A stretch of DNA of 64,000 nt from assembly GCF_002174455.2 (NCBI RefSeq), contig NZ_CP147246.1, positions 1,453,501 through 1,517,500 on the forward strand, given 5' to 3'. The translations under genes were made by a program, and so were the position numbers. Shown one piece after another: positions 9,201 through 18,838 of the stretch. The stretch comes from Enterococcus sp. 9D6_DIV0238 (lineage in GTDB: Bacteria > Bacillota > Bacilli > Lactobacillales > Enterococcaceae). The notes beneath the pieces are model-generated. The model made no database searches. It saw nothing but the letters and a program-made list of their open reading frames with translations, and was not told where the DNA came from. The stretch's first letter is position 1. Each line of letters starts with the position of its first letter.

Positions 9201-9549
9201 TTAATAACTCTTCTTCAACTTTTTCTTTTGTATCTGATTTCTGCACATCTGCCACATATGTTGCTTTTGCTTCTGGTGTCAATGAAACTAATGCATTGAT
9301 ATTTGTCGTTGCTTGTTCAATCAGCTCTAAAAGCTCATTATCTACAGCTCTTGCTTGCGCTGCTATAGCATCTGTTTGTTCTGCATCAGACACAGCCAAA
9401 ACTGCAACTGGACTCAATGCATTAAGTAACAATCCTAATACGACTGGTGCTACTACCCATTGTTTTTTTCTCTTGTACATCTTGTAGATTTTTTTTGTGT
9501 TGCTTTCAGGACTTAAATCGTCTTTTCTGAAATTTTTGTTGCTCTTCAT
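6253..9549 (-). CDS. Large wall protein with GA-like three-helix repeats and three C-terminal ChW repeats
   Basis: A 1098-residue secreted protein. The N-terminus has a long signal peptide with KKIYKMYKRKKQWVVAPV, a KxYKxGKxW-like motif, then a hydrophobic core ending near AVLAVSDA. About residues 60-890 form many alanine/lysine-rich three-helix modules of the GA/FIVAR kind (repeating A-K-x-x-I-x-x-L-x-x-L-T). The last 150 residues hold three ChW repeats (hydrophobic, conserved Gly-Trp: GHVSKIGWQ, AHVRNIGWQ, AHVKDIGWQ) with AGTTGKSL cores. No LPXTG motif or terminal membrane helix exists, so retention would depend on ChW or other wall binding. The start at 9549 follows TTTTGGAGG; an earlier in-frame ATG lacks a ribosome site. 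The 5' end faces integrase cassette 1, which probably controls it. Confidence 0.85.
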   Translation of the reverse strand: MKSNKNFRKDDLSPESNTKKIYKMYKRKKQWVVAPVVLGLLLNALSPVAVLAVSDAEQTDAIAAQARAVDNELLELIEQATTNINALVSLTPEAKATYVADVQKSDTKEKVEEELLKAYREDIAEAVKVVDALYVSKIDGLTSLSTVQKEAAKNAISTALALDSLKSTFNAIADSTTYSTFKEAFDKQLAKNKEAADILVKENVELNAALADLPKYKAEQKNVISSLSQLQEIEKQNFYTEIDKAEDKGAIDGIVTGAKAENEARLATAVTTKVTELKVETAKLALLNPSKQTELDAKIDAAAAESGDAALAKLNALTSEIEKAIADATANDQSAKLNAAKSELKAEIANEKKTNQQITDADVSAFNSRIDSAKTLEAVAVVKADWLSFVAAASIKGKELAEAKSAATSLIGGLMTIDATLKANYLKDVELAQTSEEVAAIVTSAQAEERKAVEKNAAELKAIKDQAIKEINALTNLTKVEKKAKTDAVEATDDKAEIAELVKTAKEADAAKALTAEKEAAKVKVNTLGYLSDAAKASAKTAIDAATDSAAITALLNKAIYDDYKAGVANAEVELEEAKTIAKEAINKLENLTVAQRDAALKDIAKATNKDAVTNVLDLAKTMDQENADANEEAKILEKTKSDAKAEIDALTYLTQEMKNGYKAEVTNAKDAAAVAEVLNRANTENTNLETEKTEFENAKKELVDQINNSAELTAEDKKSLISEAIDCKTKAEVADLTIKVKQLIADRAVENANEASAKATIKAQIDLLDELSAAQKLAYKNRVDALEKKADMVAVYNEAKAENNRVADKATVNNITKLIASGSFVEAQKEINKLRTDSIRKEYQAKLDESIALATAKAEANKQIDALENLSAEEKIAAKEKVSKLTTKSAVEKAVAELVKADNLAHDKDLIDIVTLQIKAKEFEAAAKTIERIRDAETKAKLQKQLEDAQKVAPTIKGTGHVSKIGWQKTVDMNEIIGTTGRKLALEAVKINLADVDMPEGAKKLEGGIEYRAHVRNIGWQKYVSNGAIAGTTGKSLQMEAIQIKLTGELAEKYNVEYRAHVKDIGWQKYVSNGTIAGTTGKSLRMEAVQIRLVEKK

Positions 9550-9692
9550 TAACCAATACCTCCAAAATATTTTTTTAAATACCAAAATCAATTAGTATCC
9601 ATTCAAAGTAAAATAATGGACACGACCAAAAAAATCCATATAATAAAGTACAGAACATAAATAGATCAGGACGTATCCAGTTCGTTTTTCAT

Positions 9693-9717
9693 TTCTTCTT
9701 TTTTGTAGGAACAAGAA
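9693..9717. repeat. Cassette 1 left recombination core site (IR-L1)
   Basis: Inner arm GAACAAGAA (9709-9717), spacer TTTGTAG (9702-9708), outer arm TTCTTCTTT (9693-9701). Inner arm and spacer are the exact reverse complement of IR-R1; the outer arm differs from the expected TTCTTGTTC at two positions. It lies 144 bp upstream of the GA/ChW gene start. Confidence 0.8.
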
Positions 9718-9758
9718 AGAAGTTTTTTTAGCTTGTCCTTCAAGTTCTAAAAACTTTA

Positions 9759-9777
9759 TGACGGCTAAGCTGACGGG
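9759..9777. promoter_or_regulatory. Cassette 1 left arm-type motif pair (TGACGGC, 12-bp period)
   Basis: TGACGGC at 9759-9765 and TGACGGG at 9771-9777. The same spaced pair occurs at the other end of this cassette and at both ends of cassette 2. Phage and Tn916-type integrases bind such accessory sites through an N-terminal domain; this protein has a comparable N-terminus. Confidence 0.6.
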
Positions 9778-9799
9778 TATTAAATAACGTATAACATAA

Positions 9800-9844
9800 A
9801 AAAATGCTGAGCACACATCTAAATTAAAGATGTTCTCAACATTT
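9800..9844 (-). terminator. Terminator after integrase 1
   Basis: AAATGCTGAG (9802-9811) pairs with CTCAACATTT (9835-9844) with one mismatch, and ACATCT pairs with AGATGT inside; on the minus strand TTTTTTTAT follows. It would stop integrase transcription before the surface gene. Confidence 0.75.
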
Positions 9845-9852
9845 ATTATCTA

Positions 9853-10944
9853 TTAAATTGCTGCTATTTTTTCCATTGCTTTACGCTCATCTTGCATAAA
9901 TGAACTCGTATAAACATCTAAGGTCATTTTTGTAGAGGTATGCCCAAGTATTGAACTTATCGTAGCGATATTTACACCCAACTCTAAACAACGGGTAGCA
10001 AAAGTATGACGCAGAGAGTGGAAAGGCAATGGAGTGATTTTAAGCTCTTCTTGTAACTTTTTGAAGCGATAAGTAATCGTCCTTGGTTCAGTACATGAAT
10101 CTTTTATGCCAACAACATATGGACTATGTGATGTCTTTTTTACTTCTGTCAAATATTCTTTTAGTTGATTTGATAACGGTAAGACTCTTTCTGATTGAAA
10201 GGTTTTGGGTGTTCCTTCAATTAGAGCCGTTTTTCCTAAGCCAACTTGCAATCGTTGCAACGTTCGTTGAATATGAATGGTCTTTTCAGAGAAATCAATA
10301 TCAGTCCATCTCAATGCACTAATTTCGCCAATACGCATCCCTGTTTCTAGAGCAATAAGAATAGGTAAATATTTTTCTTCTTTGATAGTTGCTGCTTTAA
10401 TCATTTTCTGTTGTTGCTTTGAAAAAGCTTTGACTCTCTGCTTTTCTAATTTGGGTAACTCAATCATGAGTGTTGGATTTTTACTTATTAATTCCTGTTT
10501 CAATGCTTGAGATAGAGCATTTTTTAATACTCTGTGAACTGCATGCACAGAACTCGAAGAAAGCTGTTTATTTAATTGTAATAACCATTGATCAATATCA
10601 GTGGGTAATAATTCTTTTAAGAGAATCGTTCCTATATGAGGCAATATGTGTAATTGTACTTTGCTTTTATAGCCATTGTAAGTACTCAGCTTAACCCTAG
10701 GTTTTACAATAGTTTCTAGCCAAAGTTTTAACCAATCACCTAATGTACCATCGTACGCGATCTGTAAGTCATCGGATTTCAACGTTTGAGCTTTTACAAG
10801 CATTAACTTTTTTTTAACATCTACGTATTTTCTAGAATAAATATATCCATAGCGGATTTTCCCGTCGACCTTTCTTTCTTTAATATATCTTCCTTCCCAG
10901 CGTCCGTCTTTTCGTTTATATATATTTTCCCCTCTTTTAGCCAT
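9853..10944 (-). CDS. Tyrosine site-specific recombinase (integrase 1)
   Basis: A 363-residue recombinase. Residues 1-55 (MAKRGENIYKRKDGRWEGRY onward) form an arm-binding-type N-terminal domain, 60-160 a SAM-like core-binding domain, and 180-355 the catalytic domain. Catalytic residues visible are R204 (TGMRIGEISALRW), K near 247, H309 and R312 (FHSLRHTFATR), H335 (LGHTSTKM) and nucleophile Y345 (DVYTSS). All are intact. GAGGGA precedes the ATG at 8 nt. It has no excisionase or other phage or transposon genes beside it, and it is enclosed by inverted core sites. I infer that it inverts its own segment. It is a paralogue of the integrase at 45333-46433, which has the same domain layout and nearly the same first 20 residues. 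Confidence 0.92.
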   Translation of the reverse strand: MAKRGENIYKRKDGRWEGRYIKERKVDGKIRYGYIYSRKYVDVKKKLMLVKAQTLKSDDLQIAYDGTLGDWLKLWLETIVKPRVKLSTYNGYKSKVQLHILPHIGTILLKELLPTDIDQWLLQLNKQLSSSSVHAVHRVLKNALSQALKQELISKNPTLMIELPKLEKQRVKAFSKQQQKMIKAATIKEEKYLPILIALETGMRIGEISALRWTDIDFSEKTIHIQRTLQRLQVGLGKTALIEGTPKTFQSERVLPLSNQLKEYLTEVKKTSHSPYVVGIKDSCTEPRTITYRFKKLQEELKITPLPFHSLRHTFATRCLELGVNIATISSILGHTSTKMTLDVYTSSFMQDERKAMEKIAAI

Positions 10945-10974
10945 TATAAAATCCCTCTTTCATTTTCCAATTTG

Positions 10975-10993
10975 TGACGGCGTATTTGACGGC
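10975..10993. promoter_or_regulatory. Cassette 1 right arm-type motif pair (TGACGGC, 12-bp period)
   Basis: TGACGGC at 10975-10981 and 10987-10993, 31 bp upstream of the integrase 1 ATG. Its place suggests that integrase binding here could also affect its own transcription. Confidence 0.6.
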
Positions 10994-11217
10994 TTTGAAA
11001 AAAACATTAGCTAAACCTTGATTTAGCAGTATTCATAAAGCTATCTATACCCATTCCCAATTTTTCAGGGGAGAATTTTTCATTCATAAATCGTCAAAAT
11101 ACAAAATAGATGCATTTTTTCATTATTCTATACGAGTTGCAGAATAACATTATGAACGTTCTTTAATAACATAAAAGATCAAGACTATTTTTATAAAACC
11201 AATTGCAGCAATACCTA

Positions 11218-11247
11218 TTGACAGTATCCATACTTAAATAGTACAAT
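11218..11247 (+). promoter_or_regulatory. Strong outward promoter inside cassette 1
   Basis: TTGACA (11218-11223), 18-bp spacer, TACAAT (11242-11247), reading rightward toward IR-R1 about 70 bp away. No plus-strand gene follows in this orientation. After inversion it would read leftward across IR-L1 into the GA/ChW gene. Confidence 0.75.
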
Positions 11248-11316
11248 ACTAGGTGTTGAATGAATAAATATGTTTATAAAACCAACATTTTTTATTCATC
11301 AAAATTTAATTCTCAT

Positions 11317-11341
11317 TTCTTGTTCCTACAAAGAACAAGAA
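11317..11341. repeat. Cassette 1 right recombination core site (IR-R1)
   Basis: TTCTTGTTC (11317-11325), spacer CTACAAA (11326-11332), GAACAAGAA (11333-11341): two perfect inverted 9-bp arms around a 7-bp spacer, typical of a tyrosine-recombinase crossover site. It is the inverted partner of IR-L1. The 260 bp to its right are A/T-rich and I see no gene there. Confidence 0.85.
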
Positions 11342-11603
11342 ATTTTTTATATTAAAATTCTACCTACGTTAAACCATTTCTTCTTTTATGCATTTTTCAT
11401 TTCTTAGCAGATTAGTAAATTACTCCCCCTAATTAAATTTATTCCATCTTTCCATACCATACTCACAATATACCTTGTTTATTCAATTGATGTTTTACTA
11501 TCACTCTCCCTATTTTATAAATACGCAATTTTATTACTTTCCTATTTTTTGTGTATCATTTTTATGGTATCGCATTCTAAACCACTTTTCTATTTTATTT
11601 TTC

Positions 11604-11642
11604 ACAAAAAAACACTTCCACTGATCTACTCAGTAAAAGTGT
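11604..11642 (-). terminator. Terminator after the beta-glucoside operon
   Basis: On the minus strand ACACTTTTACTGA pairs with TCAGTGGAAGTGT and is followed by seven T. It lies just past the stop of the GH1 gene at 11661 and insulates cassette 1 from it. Confidence 0.8.
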
Positions 11643-11660
11643 CTTTCTTCATCCTCTATC

Positions 11661-13094
<1,434 letters not shown>

Positions 13095-13125
13095 TTATCT
13101 TCATTTCATCACTTTTATCTGGCTT

Positions 13126-14982
13126 CTATAGAACTACTGTCAAACAAGCAGCATCTTCTAATTCATTGTCCTCTGCTGCCGGAATCACATCTAAATAGTC
13201 TACTGTATTTGTGATGACTACAATCACAGTTGGATCATAACCTGCTTCTTTGATACCAGCAAAATCAACTGTCGCTATTTGTTGGCCTGCCTTTACTTTA
13301 TCACCTTGCTTCACGATCGTATCAAAAAATTGTCCGTCAAGTTCCACCGTATCGATCCCAATATGGATCAATACTTCGATCCCTTGCTCTGTTTTCAATC
13401 CGATCGCATGCTTTGTTGGGAAAACAACTGAAATTTCGCCATCACTTGGTGCTACGATTTGATCATTCGCGGGAATGATCCCTAATCCTTTACCTAAAGC
13501 TCCCGTAGAAAATGCTTGGTCATTGACCTCAGCTAAAGGAACGATTTTCCCCTCAACTACACTACCCAATGGCACTTTCTTTAAGCTGGTTCCATTCTCT
13601 ACAACATCGGTCATCTCTGAAACTTTCTCTGCTTCTTTGTCTTCTTGCGGAATTCCTAAAACAAACGCAGCGATCGCAGCACCCACAAAACCGATCACGA
13701 CACTAATGATCATAAAAACTAGGTTTGATATATCTTGATTATCCGCATATGAAGGCAGACCCATCAAGCCCCAAACGATCGAATATGTTTTTACTTTCAT
13801 CAATCCAGCAAACAGACCACCTAAACCACCACCGATCATCACAGCGATGAAAGGTCTTCTGAACTTGATGAAGGCCCCGTAAATTGCCGGTTCTGTAACA
13901 CCCATAAGAGCACTAAAACTAACTGTACCGAATAATTGTTTTTGTTTGGCATCTTTGGCTCTTAAGAAATAGCCTAACATAGCACCAGAAACAGCAATAT
14001 CAGAAATCGTAGCTGCTGCTAAGAAAATTGGATCATAGCCCATTTTATTTACAAAATTCAATGCAAGCGGCATCATGAAATTGCCTGCGCCCAGCATGAT
14101 CAAAAATGGTTGTAACGCAGCGTACAACATCACAACGATCCAACTGCCGAAAGTATTGTGCAATACTTCAAAGAACCAGCCGATACCATCACCGATCCAA
14201 ATCCCGATCGGCCCAAAAATCAACAGCGTTACAGGTAAACAGATCACCATGATCAATAACGGATTTAAAAAATATTGTAAAAATTTAGGTACATATTTAT
14301 TTAAAAGAACCGTCAATTGTCCCATAAACCAAACCGCTAAAATAATCGGGATGAACGAGTTCGCATAGACCATTTGCGGTAACTTGATTCCAAAAATACT
14401 CAACCCTGCCACATCATTGATCGAACTTGAAACAAGTACTGCAGCTAGTGCCACAGCTAAGTACGGACTTGCTTTTAAACGTTTTGCACAAGACATAGCG
14501 ATAAAAATCGGTAAAAAGAAAAATACTGAAGAACGGATCGAATCTAACAATTGATAGGTCGGGCTATCTGCTGAAATCAATCCCGTGATTGAAAACAATG
14601 ATAGAAAACCGGCTAATAGGCCCGATGCAATGATCGGCTCGATCACAGGAGTCATCGTTTCTGATAAAAGATCCATGATAGCTTTTAAAGGATTTTTCTT
14701 AGCATCGCTACCTTTTTCGTCATCTGTAACAGGAGATAAGCCCAGCATACTGATCAGTTCAGCGTGTACTTCGTTGACATGAGTCCCGATGATTATTTGA
14801 TAAGCGACATTGTTCGATACAACATCGATGACACCATCTAAGGCTTTTAGCTCCTCTGTTTGTGCTTTTGAACGGTCTTTCAATGTAAATCTTAGCCGAG
14901 TCATACAATGTACGACTGCTTGAATATTGTCTTTGCCACCTACAAGTCTGATAATGTCTTCATTAAATGTTTGATAGTTCAT
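13126..14982 (-). CDS. bglP: PTS beta-glucoside transporter subunit EIIBCA
   Basis: A 618-residue fused PTS permease. Domain order: EIIB (residues 1-90, phosphocysteine in AVVHCMTRLRFTLKD), membrane EIIC (about 100-455, with GVTEPAIYG), EIIA (about 480-618, phospho-His in VLIHIGIDTVELDG). It imports and phosphorylates aryl-beta-glucosides or cellobiose-like sugars. It starts only 1 nt after the LicT stop and precedes a GH1 enzyme, giving the classic antiterminator-permease-hydrolase order. All three domains look intact. Confidence 0.94.
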   Translation of the reverse strand: MNYQTFNEDIIRLVGGKDNIQAVVHCMTRLRFTLKDRSKAQTEELKALDGVIDVVSNNVAYQIIIGTHVNEVHAELISMLGLSPVTDDEKGSDAKKNPLKAIMDLLSETMTPVIEPIIASGLLAGFLSLFSITGLISADSPTYQLLDSIRSSVFFFLPIFIAMSCAKRLKASPYLAVALAAVLVSSSINDVAGLSIFGIKLPQMVYANSFIPIILAVWFMGQLTVLLNKYVPKFLQYFLNPLLIMVICLPVTLLIFGPIGIWIGDGIGWFFEVLHNTFGSWIVVMLYAALQPFLIMLGAGNFMMPLALNFVNKMGYDPIFLAAATISDIAVSGAMLGYFLRAKDAKQKQLFGTVSFSALMGVTEPAIYGAFIKFRRPFIAVMIGGGLGGLFAGLMKVKTYSIVWGLMGLPSYADNQDISNLVFMIISVVIGFVGAAIAAFVLGIPQEDKEAEKVSEMTDVVENGTSLKKVPLGSVVEGKIVPLAEVNDQAFSTGALGKGLGIIPANDQIVAPSDGEISVVFPTKHAIGLKTEQGIEVLIHIGIDTVELDGQFFDTIVKQGDKVKAGQQIATVDFAGIKEAGYDPTVIVVITNTVDYLDVIPAAEDNELEDAACLTVVL

Positions 14983-14983
14983 T

Positions 14984-15835
14984 TTATTCTTTCCTCTCTC
15001 TTTGACTCCGATGCGTTACGCGATGGATATGCAGCATGAGATAGGTTTCTTCATCGATCGTCAGATCACAGGCATATTTTTGTTGAACATAGACTCTGAT
15101 TTTTTGCACACATTCAAACGATTCTTTATATAATGATTTGATTTGTTCATTTAAAATCGTGTCACTTTCTTCATGATTGCTTTTCGTAAGAAGCCGTTGA
15201 ATAAAGTATTGCAAATGAGTCATTAGTCTCATATAGTTCAGCGAGCCTTCATCTAATTTGATCTGAAAATGATATTGAATGATCGATAGAATATCTCTTA
15301 AACTTTCCATCGAACGAATCGTTTCGTCCAAATTATTCTTATCCTCCTGCAGATTAACGAAATGAAGAGCGATCGATACGGCTTCATCTTCTGGAAATGC
15401 CACTTGAAATTGTTCATTGATCAAATCAAGAGCATACATTCCGATCTCAAAATGCTGCGGATAAAATTTCTTTACTTCCCAAGTCAATGGGCTGCGAATA
15501 AATTGTCCTTTTGCTGCACGCTTCAATGCAAATTCAATGTGATCCAGTAAGGTCAAACTTAGATAGTCATTTGATTTTTCATTTAATTTTTCTTCGCCAT
15601 AAGCAATGATTTGATTCACTAAGGTAATATGACTAGCGTCCGAATGAGCTAATAAATAGCTGAAATGCTCAAGCATATCATTAGAATCCAATACGTAGGT
15701 TTTTTCAATTTCGTTTTCATGAATGACTTGTCCGACTTTTTTTCGAAACGCTAATCCTTTAGCATAAACAATGACCTCATTATCTCCTCTGCTTACGATC
15801 GCAACATTGTTGTTTAGAATTTGACTTACTTTCAC
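14984..15835 (-). CDS. licT: LicT/BglG-family transcription antiterminator
   Basis: A 283-residue RNA-binding antiterminator. Residues 1-55 form the CAT domain (MKVSQILNNNVAIVSRGDNE, GLAFRKKVGQ), followed by two PRD domains with regulatory His residues in LLDHIEFALKR, ALHFVN, MTHLQYF and LMLHIHRV. It binds the RAT hairpin in nascent mRNA and prevents termination; the cognate EII and HPr phosphorylate its PRDs. Translation begins at GTG (15835), 7 nt after AGGAG. The RAT and terminator lie directly upstream, so the operon is autoregulated, and the permease follows 1 nt later. Confidence 0.94.
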   Translation of the reverse strand: MKVSQILNNNVAIVSRGDNEVIVYAKGLAFRKKVGQVIHENEIEKTYVLDSNDMLEHFSYLLAHSDASHITLVNQIIAYGEEKLNEKSNDYLSLTLLDHIEFALKRAAKGQFIRSPLTWEVKKFYPQHFEIGMYALDLINEQFQVAFPEDEAVSIALHFVNLQEDKNNLDETIRSMESLRDILSIIQYHFQIKLDEGSLNYMRLMTHLQYFIQRLLTKSNHEESDTILNEQIKSLYKESFECVQKIRVYVQQKYACDLTIDEETYLMLHIHRVTHRSQRERKE

Positions 15836-15851
15836 TTTCTTACTCCTTTCC

Positions 15852-15928
15852 AGAAAAAAAACTCAAATTACCCGGGAAAGGACATTCCTAGGTAATTTGA
15901 GTTCTGCCTGCATTATTCAGTAACATAC
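15852..15928 (-). promoter_or_regulatory. RAT antiterminator overlapping a leader terminator
   Basis: Reading the minus strand, TGTTACTGAATAATGCAGGC (within 15901-15928) matches the RAT form bound by LicT/BglG proteins. It overlaps a terminator formed by AACTCAAATTACC (15891-15903) and GGTAATTTGAGTT (15860-15872), then eight T. The two structures exclude each other, the standard LicT switch. Confidence 0.88.
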
Positions 15929-15975
15929 TCTATAAAATGACTGCCTCGTCATTATCAGTTTTTTTTCTTGCTTCT

Positions 15976-16012
15976 AGTATAATGCATCTTCATAGAATTT
16001 GCAACGCTTTCA
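15976..16012 (-). promoter_or_regulatory. licT operon promoter with candidate cre site
   Basis: Minus strand: TTGCAA (15999-16004), 17 bp, TATACT (15976-15981). TGAAAGCGTTGCAA (15999-16012) overlaps the -35 and fits the CcpA cre consensus TGWAANCGNTNWCA at 10 of 12 defined bases, so carbon repression is plausible. Transcription from here would enter the RAT leader. Confidence 0.65.
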
Positions 16013-16037
16013 TGGAATCAATTCGAGTCTAGTTTAA

Positions 16038-17486
<1,449 letters not shown>

Positions 17487-17603
17487 TCATTCCCATCCTC
17501 TCGGTCATTGATTTAGTGTATAATAGTTGTAACAAACTTATCTTAGCATGAGAACAGACATTATTATTTTTTTGTTGCACTGGCTATTTTCATTATTTCG
17601 ATT

Positions 17604-17625
17604 CATTTTCATGATCGTGAAAATG
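17604..17625. promoter_or_regulatory. Palindromic operator candidate for the RpiR regulator
   Basis: CATTTTCA, six bases with central GATC, then TGAAAATG: a 22-bp dyad with one mismatched pair. It lies 25 bp upstream of the RpiR start and 118 bp from the divergent GH1 start. Confidence 0.55.
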
Positions 17626-17650
17626 AGTTATAGAAAAGGAGTTTTCGTTG

Positions 17651-18442
17651 ATGCTCGATCTACTTGATTTCCTGCATTTTTTAAATACAAATAAACGTGA
17701 TACAACCTATGCCCGAATCATCATCTATCTACTGAACCATTCAAAAGAAATCCAAACATTGACGATCACTGAAATCGCTGAACGTTGCTTCGTTTCACCG
17801 GCAACACTGACACGGTTTTGCCGCCATTTTGGTATTACCAATTTTGCTGTATTACGTGACTCATTAGCCTCATTGAGCATGATGAAAAAGCATAACGGAC
17901 TAAGAATGAAAGAACAAGAGTTGATCGATCTAAAAAATGATCCTAAAGAGTATCTGATTTCTTATGGAAAAGAAATCAATACAGCAATAAATGACGTTCT
18001 TCAAACAATAGATATCGAGGAAGTCGATCACATTTTAGATGATATTCAACAGGCCGAAGAAGTTGTGCTGATCGGCTATAGCTCAACGCTAGAGTTAGCC
18101 AAAGAATTACAAACTTCGTTTTTACTTAGTCAGAAGCTGGTCTTTGTAGGCGAAACAGAAGAAACACAACAGTCACTTGTCGCGGACTTAAAAGAAACTT
18201 CTGTAGTGATCGTGATTTCTTCTTACGGCTCTTTGCTAAATAAAAGCAGTGATCTTATGAGAAGAATCAGTGACAGTCCAGCAAAATCGATTCTCTTAAC
18301 ACAACATACACAAAATACATTGACCTATTTATTTGATTTATCTGTCAATGTGACCACAACAAACTATGTTCGGATCGGAAACTACCCTTTGATGTTTTAT
18401 TTGGATTATCTGGTTCGGCGGTATGCTAGCTTATATCAGTGA
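17651..18442 (+). CDS. MurR/RpiR-family transcriptional regulator
   Basis: A 263-residue DNA-binding regulator. Residues about 1-80 form an RpiR-type helix-turn-helix (TITEIAERCFVSPATLTRFC, HFGITNFAVLRDSL); 110-260 form a SIS sugar-phosphate-binding domain (VVLIGYSSTLELAKELQTSF, VVIVISSYGSLLN). Family members sense phosphosugars. Divergence from a 6-phospho-beta-glucosidase and a dyad in between suggest that it controls that gene. The ATG at 17651 follows AAAGGAG; an adjacent TTG is less likely. Confidence 0.88.
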   Translation: MLDLLDFLHFLNTNKRDTTYARIIIYLLNHSKEIQTLTITEIAERCFVSPATLTRFCRHFGITNFAVLRDSLASLSMMKKHNGLRMKEQELIDLKNDPKEYLISYGKEINTAINDVLQTIDIEEVDHILDDIQQAEEVVLIGYSSTLELAKELQTSFLLSQKLVFVGETEETQQSLVADLKETSVVIVISSYGSLLNKSSDLMRRISDSPAKSILLTQHTQNTLTYLFDLSVNVTTTNYVRIGNYPLMFYLDYLVRRYASLYQ

Positions 18443-18446
18443 AAGA

Positions 18447-18822
18447 CAGTGAATAAAGTGAACTGATCTTGAACAGCACAAGACTTTCGTAAGAAAGTGT
18501 TGATCATTTATGTTATCAAGCTACACAGGCTAGCTCTTCGGAAAAAGATAAAAATAGAGTGAGACAAAAAGCGTCTCAATCGATTTTTCCTATTTTTCTG
18601 TCAGAGCTTGACGAGCCTGTTCCGCTTTTGCTGAGAAACACAGTGAATGAAATGAACTGATGTTGAACAGTACAAGACTTTCGTAAGAAAGTGTTGATCA
18701 TTTATGTTATCTAGCTGCACAAATCAATCCTTAGGAAAATAGACAAATTACCAGTGAGACAGAACGCGTCTCAATGGCAATTTCCTAATTTTCTACAGGA
18801 TTGAACGATTTGTTCCGCTTTT
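18447..18822. repeat. Tandem duplication of a ~182-bp non-coding element
   Basis: Unit A (18447-18629) and unit B (18641-18822) are alike across most of their length at a period of about 194 bp. Both contain GACTTTCGTAAGAAAGT, which can fold as ACTTTC-GTAA-GAAAGT, and a second hairpin GAGAC...GTCTC, and both end TGTTCCGCTTTT. No ORF fits. The stretch fills the gap between the RpiR gene and the next ORF. It may be a species-wide intergenic repeat or a structured RNA. Confidence 0.7.
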
Positions 18823-18838
18823 AAATTAAGGAGGATCT

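Larger units (their letters stand above)
9693..11341. mobile_element. Invertible integrase cassette 1 (self-encoded switch, inferred)
   Basis: A segment of about 1.65 kb bounded by inverted core sites IR-L1 and IR-R1. It contains one tyrosine recombinase gene, paired TGACGGC motifs on both sides of it, a terminator after it, and a strong promoter near the right end directed outward. Inverted rather than direct flanking sites predict inversion rather than excision. Left of it is the 5' end of the GA/ChW surface gene; right of it are the terminator and 3' end of a GH1 gene, so only the left side has a gene to switch on. In the assembled orientation the promoter points right, to a gene-free region. 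Inversion would place it about 235 bp upstream of the surface gene, pointing into it. The same architecture recurs at 45228-46704. Confidence 0.75.

Noticed and set aside
9592..9816. A 74-codon minus-strand ORF across the left core site of cassette 1
   Set aside because: No ribosome site, odd composition, and it spans a recombination site and a terminator arm. Not a credible gene.
11342..11603. A gene for the rightward cassette 1 promoter to express in the present orientation
   Set aside because: No plus-strand ORF with a ribosome site is present before the GH1 terminator; only A/T-rich sequence.
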